A stretch of 64,000 nt of DNA, taken from the NCBI GenBank assembly GCA_009691855.1, contig SIAI01000002.1:62001-126000 (forward strand). Reading direction: 5' to 3'. Source of the stretch: Planctomycetota bacterium (GTDB lineage: Bacteria > Planctomycetota > UBA1135 > GCA-002686595). Made by a program: the position numbers and the translations under genes. Positions 62,051 through 64,000 of this stretch are shown one piece after another. Below the pieces are notes generated by a model. That model saw nothing but the letters and a program-made list of their open reading frames with translations. It had not been told where the DNA came from and ran no database searches. Position 1 is the stretch's first letter; every line of letters starts with the position of its first letter.

Positions 62051-63550
62051 ATGAAACTGCTCGTTCAGGACACCCGTTCCGTTCCGCGCTGCGATCTCTT
62101 GGCCGTGCTCGGTGCGCAGGGCGAAGCGCACGGCATGCCGCGCGGGGTCACGGTGCCCAAGCTCGCGCGCAGCGCTTTCAAGGGTGAGTTTCGCGAGGCG
62201 CGCTTGACCGATGCGCTCGCCGGGCCGGCCGCGCGCTTTCTGCAGATCGGCCTGGGCAAGCGCGGCGACGTGGACGCCGAACGTCTGCGGCGCGCGGCCG
62301 CGATCGCGGTGCGCAAGGCCGAGACGGTGCGTGCGCCGAGGCTCGTGCTGTGGCTCGAGCGCGAACTGTTCGCGAAGTGCGGTGTCGCGGCCGGAGCCCA
62401 AGCCCTGGCCGAGGGCTGCGTGCTCGGCAGCTATGCGCTGCGACGCTGGAAGAGCAAGCCCAAGGGACCCTACCTCACGCAGGTGACGCTGTGCGGCTCG
62501 GGCGCCGAGTTCGTGCGCGCGGCGCGGAAGGGCGAGCCCATCGCGCGCGCCAACACGTACACGCGCGAGTTGCAGGACACGCCGGCGAACCTGATGCGTC
62601 CGCGCGAGCTGGTTGCCGCCGCCCAGGCGTTGGCCCGCGCCGATCGGCGCCTCAGCGTGCGCATCCTGGACGAGAAGGCCGCCGCGCGCCTCGGCATGGG
62701 CGCCTTCGTCTCGGTCGGCAAGGGCTCGGAGGAACCGAGCTACCTGATCCACCTGACGCGCAAGCCCGCCGGGCGTGCGCGCGGGCGCATCGCGCTGGTG
62801 GGCAAGGGCCTGACCTTCGACGCCGGCGGCATCAGCCTGAAGCCCTCCGCCAAGATGGAGGAGATGAAGTACGACATGTCCGGCGGCGCGGCCGTGTTGG
62901 GTGTGTTCCACGCGCTGCGCGCGCTCGACCTGCCGCTGGAGGTGCACGGCATCGTGGCCGCGGCCGAGAACCTGCCCGACGGCGACGCCAACAAGCCCGG
63001 CGACCTGGTGACGGCCATGAATGGCACCACGATCGAGATCCTGAACACGGATGCCGAGGGCCGACTCGTGCTGGCCGACGCGTTGGTCTACACCGAGAGG
63101 CGTGTGAAGCCCGACGCGATCGTGGACCTGGCCACGCTGACCGGCGCGGTGATCACCGCCCTCGGACACGAGCTCACCGGGGTGATGGGCAACGACGAGC
63201 GGCTGCGCGACGAGCTCCTGGCCGCCGGCAAGGTCTGTGGCGAAGTGTGCTGGCCTCTGCCGTTGCTCGAGCAGCACAAGGACCACATGAAGGGCACCCT
63301 GGCCGACCTCAAGAACATCAACTCCGGGCAGGGCGCGGGCGCCTCGGCCGGCGCCGCGTTCTTGTCGCATTTCGTGGGCAAAACGCCCTGGGCGCACCTC
63401 GACATCGCCGGCAGCGCGTGGGGTACGGACGAGCGCGACTATCAGGGCGGCAGCGGGGGCACCGGCGTCGGCGTGCGCCTCCTGCTCGCCTGGCTGGAGC
63501 AGCGCGCTGGCGCCCCGCCCAGGCGGCTCGCGCGCGGCTCGCGCGCGTGA
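62051..63550 (+). CDS. Leucyl aminopeptidase (M17 family)
   Basis: Cytosolic two-metal aminopeptidase. 499 residues, with a shorter N-terminal domain and the conserved C-terminal catalytic domain. Metal and active-site blocks: ALVGKGLTFDAGGISLKPSA, MKYDMSGGAAVLG, AAENLPDGDANKPGDLV and the signature NTDAEGRLVLADALVYTERR, then VDLATLTGAVITALG. The C-terminal tail (RRLARGSRA) is unusual but short. Probably co-transcribed with the ETF-QO gene. Confidence 0.95.
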   Translation: MKLLVQDTRSVPRCDLLAVLGAQGEAHGMPRGVTVPKLARSAFKGEFREARLTDALAGPAARFLQIGLGKRGDVDAERLRRAAAIAVRKAETVRAPRLVLWLERELFAKCGVAAGAQALAEGCVLGSYALRRWKSKPKGPYLTQVTLCGSGAEFVRAARKGEPIARANTYTRELQDTPANLMRPRELVAAAQALARADRRLSVRILDEKAAARLGMGAFVSVGKGSEEPSYLIHLTRKPAGRARGRIALVGKGLTFDAGGISLKPSAKMEEMKYDMSGGAAVLGVFHALRALDLPLEVHGIVAAAENLPDGDANKPGDLVTAMNGTTIEILNTDAEGRLVLADALVYTERRVKPDAIVDLATLTGAVITALGHELTGVMGNDERLRDELLAAGKVCGEVCWPLPLLEQHKDHMKGTLADLKNINSGQGAGASAGAAFLSHFVGKTPWAHLDIAGSAWGTDERDYQGGSGGTGVGVRLLLAWLEQRAGAPPRRLARGSRA

Positions 63551-63671
63551 GCCCGGCGCCCACGACCTCCACATTCGCGACCCGATCTACCGCACGAGGC
63601 TTGAGCCGGACGCGCGCGCTGCGTATCACAGAGCGCATCGACCTCCTCCAGGCCCTTCCGCCCTCGTCGCC

Positions 63672-63935
63672 ATGGACCGCACGCGAACCACGGGAACCCA
63701 GCCCAATCGTCTCGAGCGCACGCTCTCGCATCTGAAGATCGTCTCGCGCCTGCTGGGCCACGAATTGCACACCCAGAACGCGCCGCGACTGTCCTTCAGC
63801 CGCGAGGAAATCGTCGAGATCCAGACCAGCATCGACCTCTTCATCGAGGACGCGCTCAAGAGCGCGCGCGGCACGCCTGGCGGGCAGACGCGCGAGGTCG
63901 AGATCCCTACGGTCGAGGCGCGGGTCAGCAACTAG
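63672..63935 (+). CDS. Small hypothetical protein
   Basis: An 87-residue, mostly helical and highly charged protein (RLERTLSHLKIVSRLLGHEL; SREEIVEIQTSIDLFIEDAL). No family recognised. Codon use and the balanced amphipathic helices look like a real gene. It is preceded by a 120-base gap with nothing notable. The window ends 65 bases later without another gene start visible. Confidence 0.6.
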   Translation: MDRTRTTGTQPNRLERTLSHLKIVSRLLGHELHTQNAPRLSFSREEIVEIQTSIDLFIEDALKSARGTPGGQTREVEIPTVEARVSN

Positions 63936-64000
63936 ACCGGCGCTCCGGGCATGGAGACCGGTACGCAAGCGTCCCCGGCGAAGCCGCCGCGCGTTCCGTT

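Overview
The window is 64 kb of very GC-rich bacterial chromosome, densely coded on both strands, with no rRNA, tRNA, CRISPR array or insertion sequence that I could recognise. The mixture suggests a Planctomycetota-type organism: FG-GAP/integrin-type secreted proteins, a TPR protein carrying tandem RNA polymerase alpha-CTD domains, prepilin-like proteins, a bacterial deoxyhypusine-synthase-like protein and partial Ebo genes. This is inferred from gene content only; no marker gene was compared.

Layout. 0-6.4 kb: a membrane-anchored protein with a duplicated domain, xseA, a glycosyltransferase, a DUF2007-like protein, and a secreted FG-GAP protein with a truncated paralogue in front of it. 6.4-13.4 kb: deoxyhypusine-synthase-like protein, RmlC-like epimerase, GT39 glycosyltransferase, nadA and pruA, the last two separated by a large inverted repeat. 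13.5-18.2 kb: a tightly overlapping operon of coiled-coil lipoprotein, squalene-cyclase-like toroid protein, eboA and eboB, then a convergent amidohydrolase. 18.3-26.0 kb: a type IV pilus/type II secretion locus (pilin; PilM/N-like, PilO-like, PilP/GspC-like, secretin, GspE, GspF, pilin). Its secretin and GspE genes are both truncated at one junction. 26-28 kb: QueD-like protein and miaB. 28.2-33.3 kb: a lower-GC secreted protein, two glycosyltransferases, a second large inverted repeat and an unknown membrane protein.

33-43 kb: YceI, malate dehydrogenase, ribD, a TPR lipoprotein with an HExxH motif, a TMTC-like membrane TPR protein, two glycosyltransferases and a methyltransferase. 43-47.3 kb: a complete serine-biosynthesis operon (serA, serB, class-V aminotransferase) with ruvA upstream. 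47.4-49.7 kb: a small FG-GAP protein and the TPR/alpha-CTD protein, the latter with a canonical promoter. 49.8-58 kb: housekeeping genes (HIT protein, murA, ffh, rpsP, an endonuclease III-like protein lacking its catalytic residues, maf, rpmE, prfA, prmC, PilZ). 58.4-64 kb: ssb, a MoaD-MoaE fusion, a decayed metallo-beta-lactamase-fold pseudogene, ETF-quinone oxidoreductase, leucyl aminopeptidase and a small unknown gene.

Expression style. Within operons, genes are often coupled by 4-base ATGA or GTGA overlaps. Several operon-head genes have no Shine-Dalgarno sequence but have a TAnnnT hexamer ending only 5-9 bases before the start codon, which suggests leaderless transcription.
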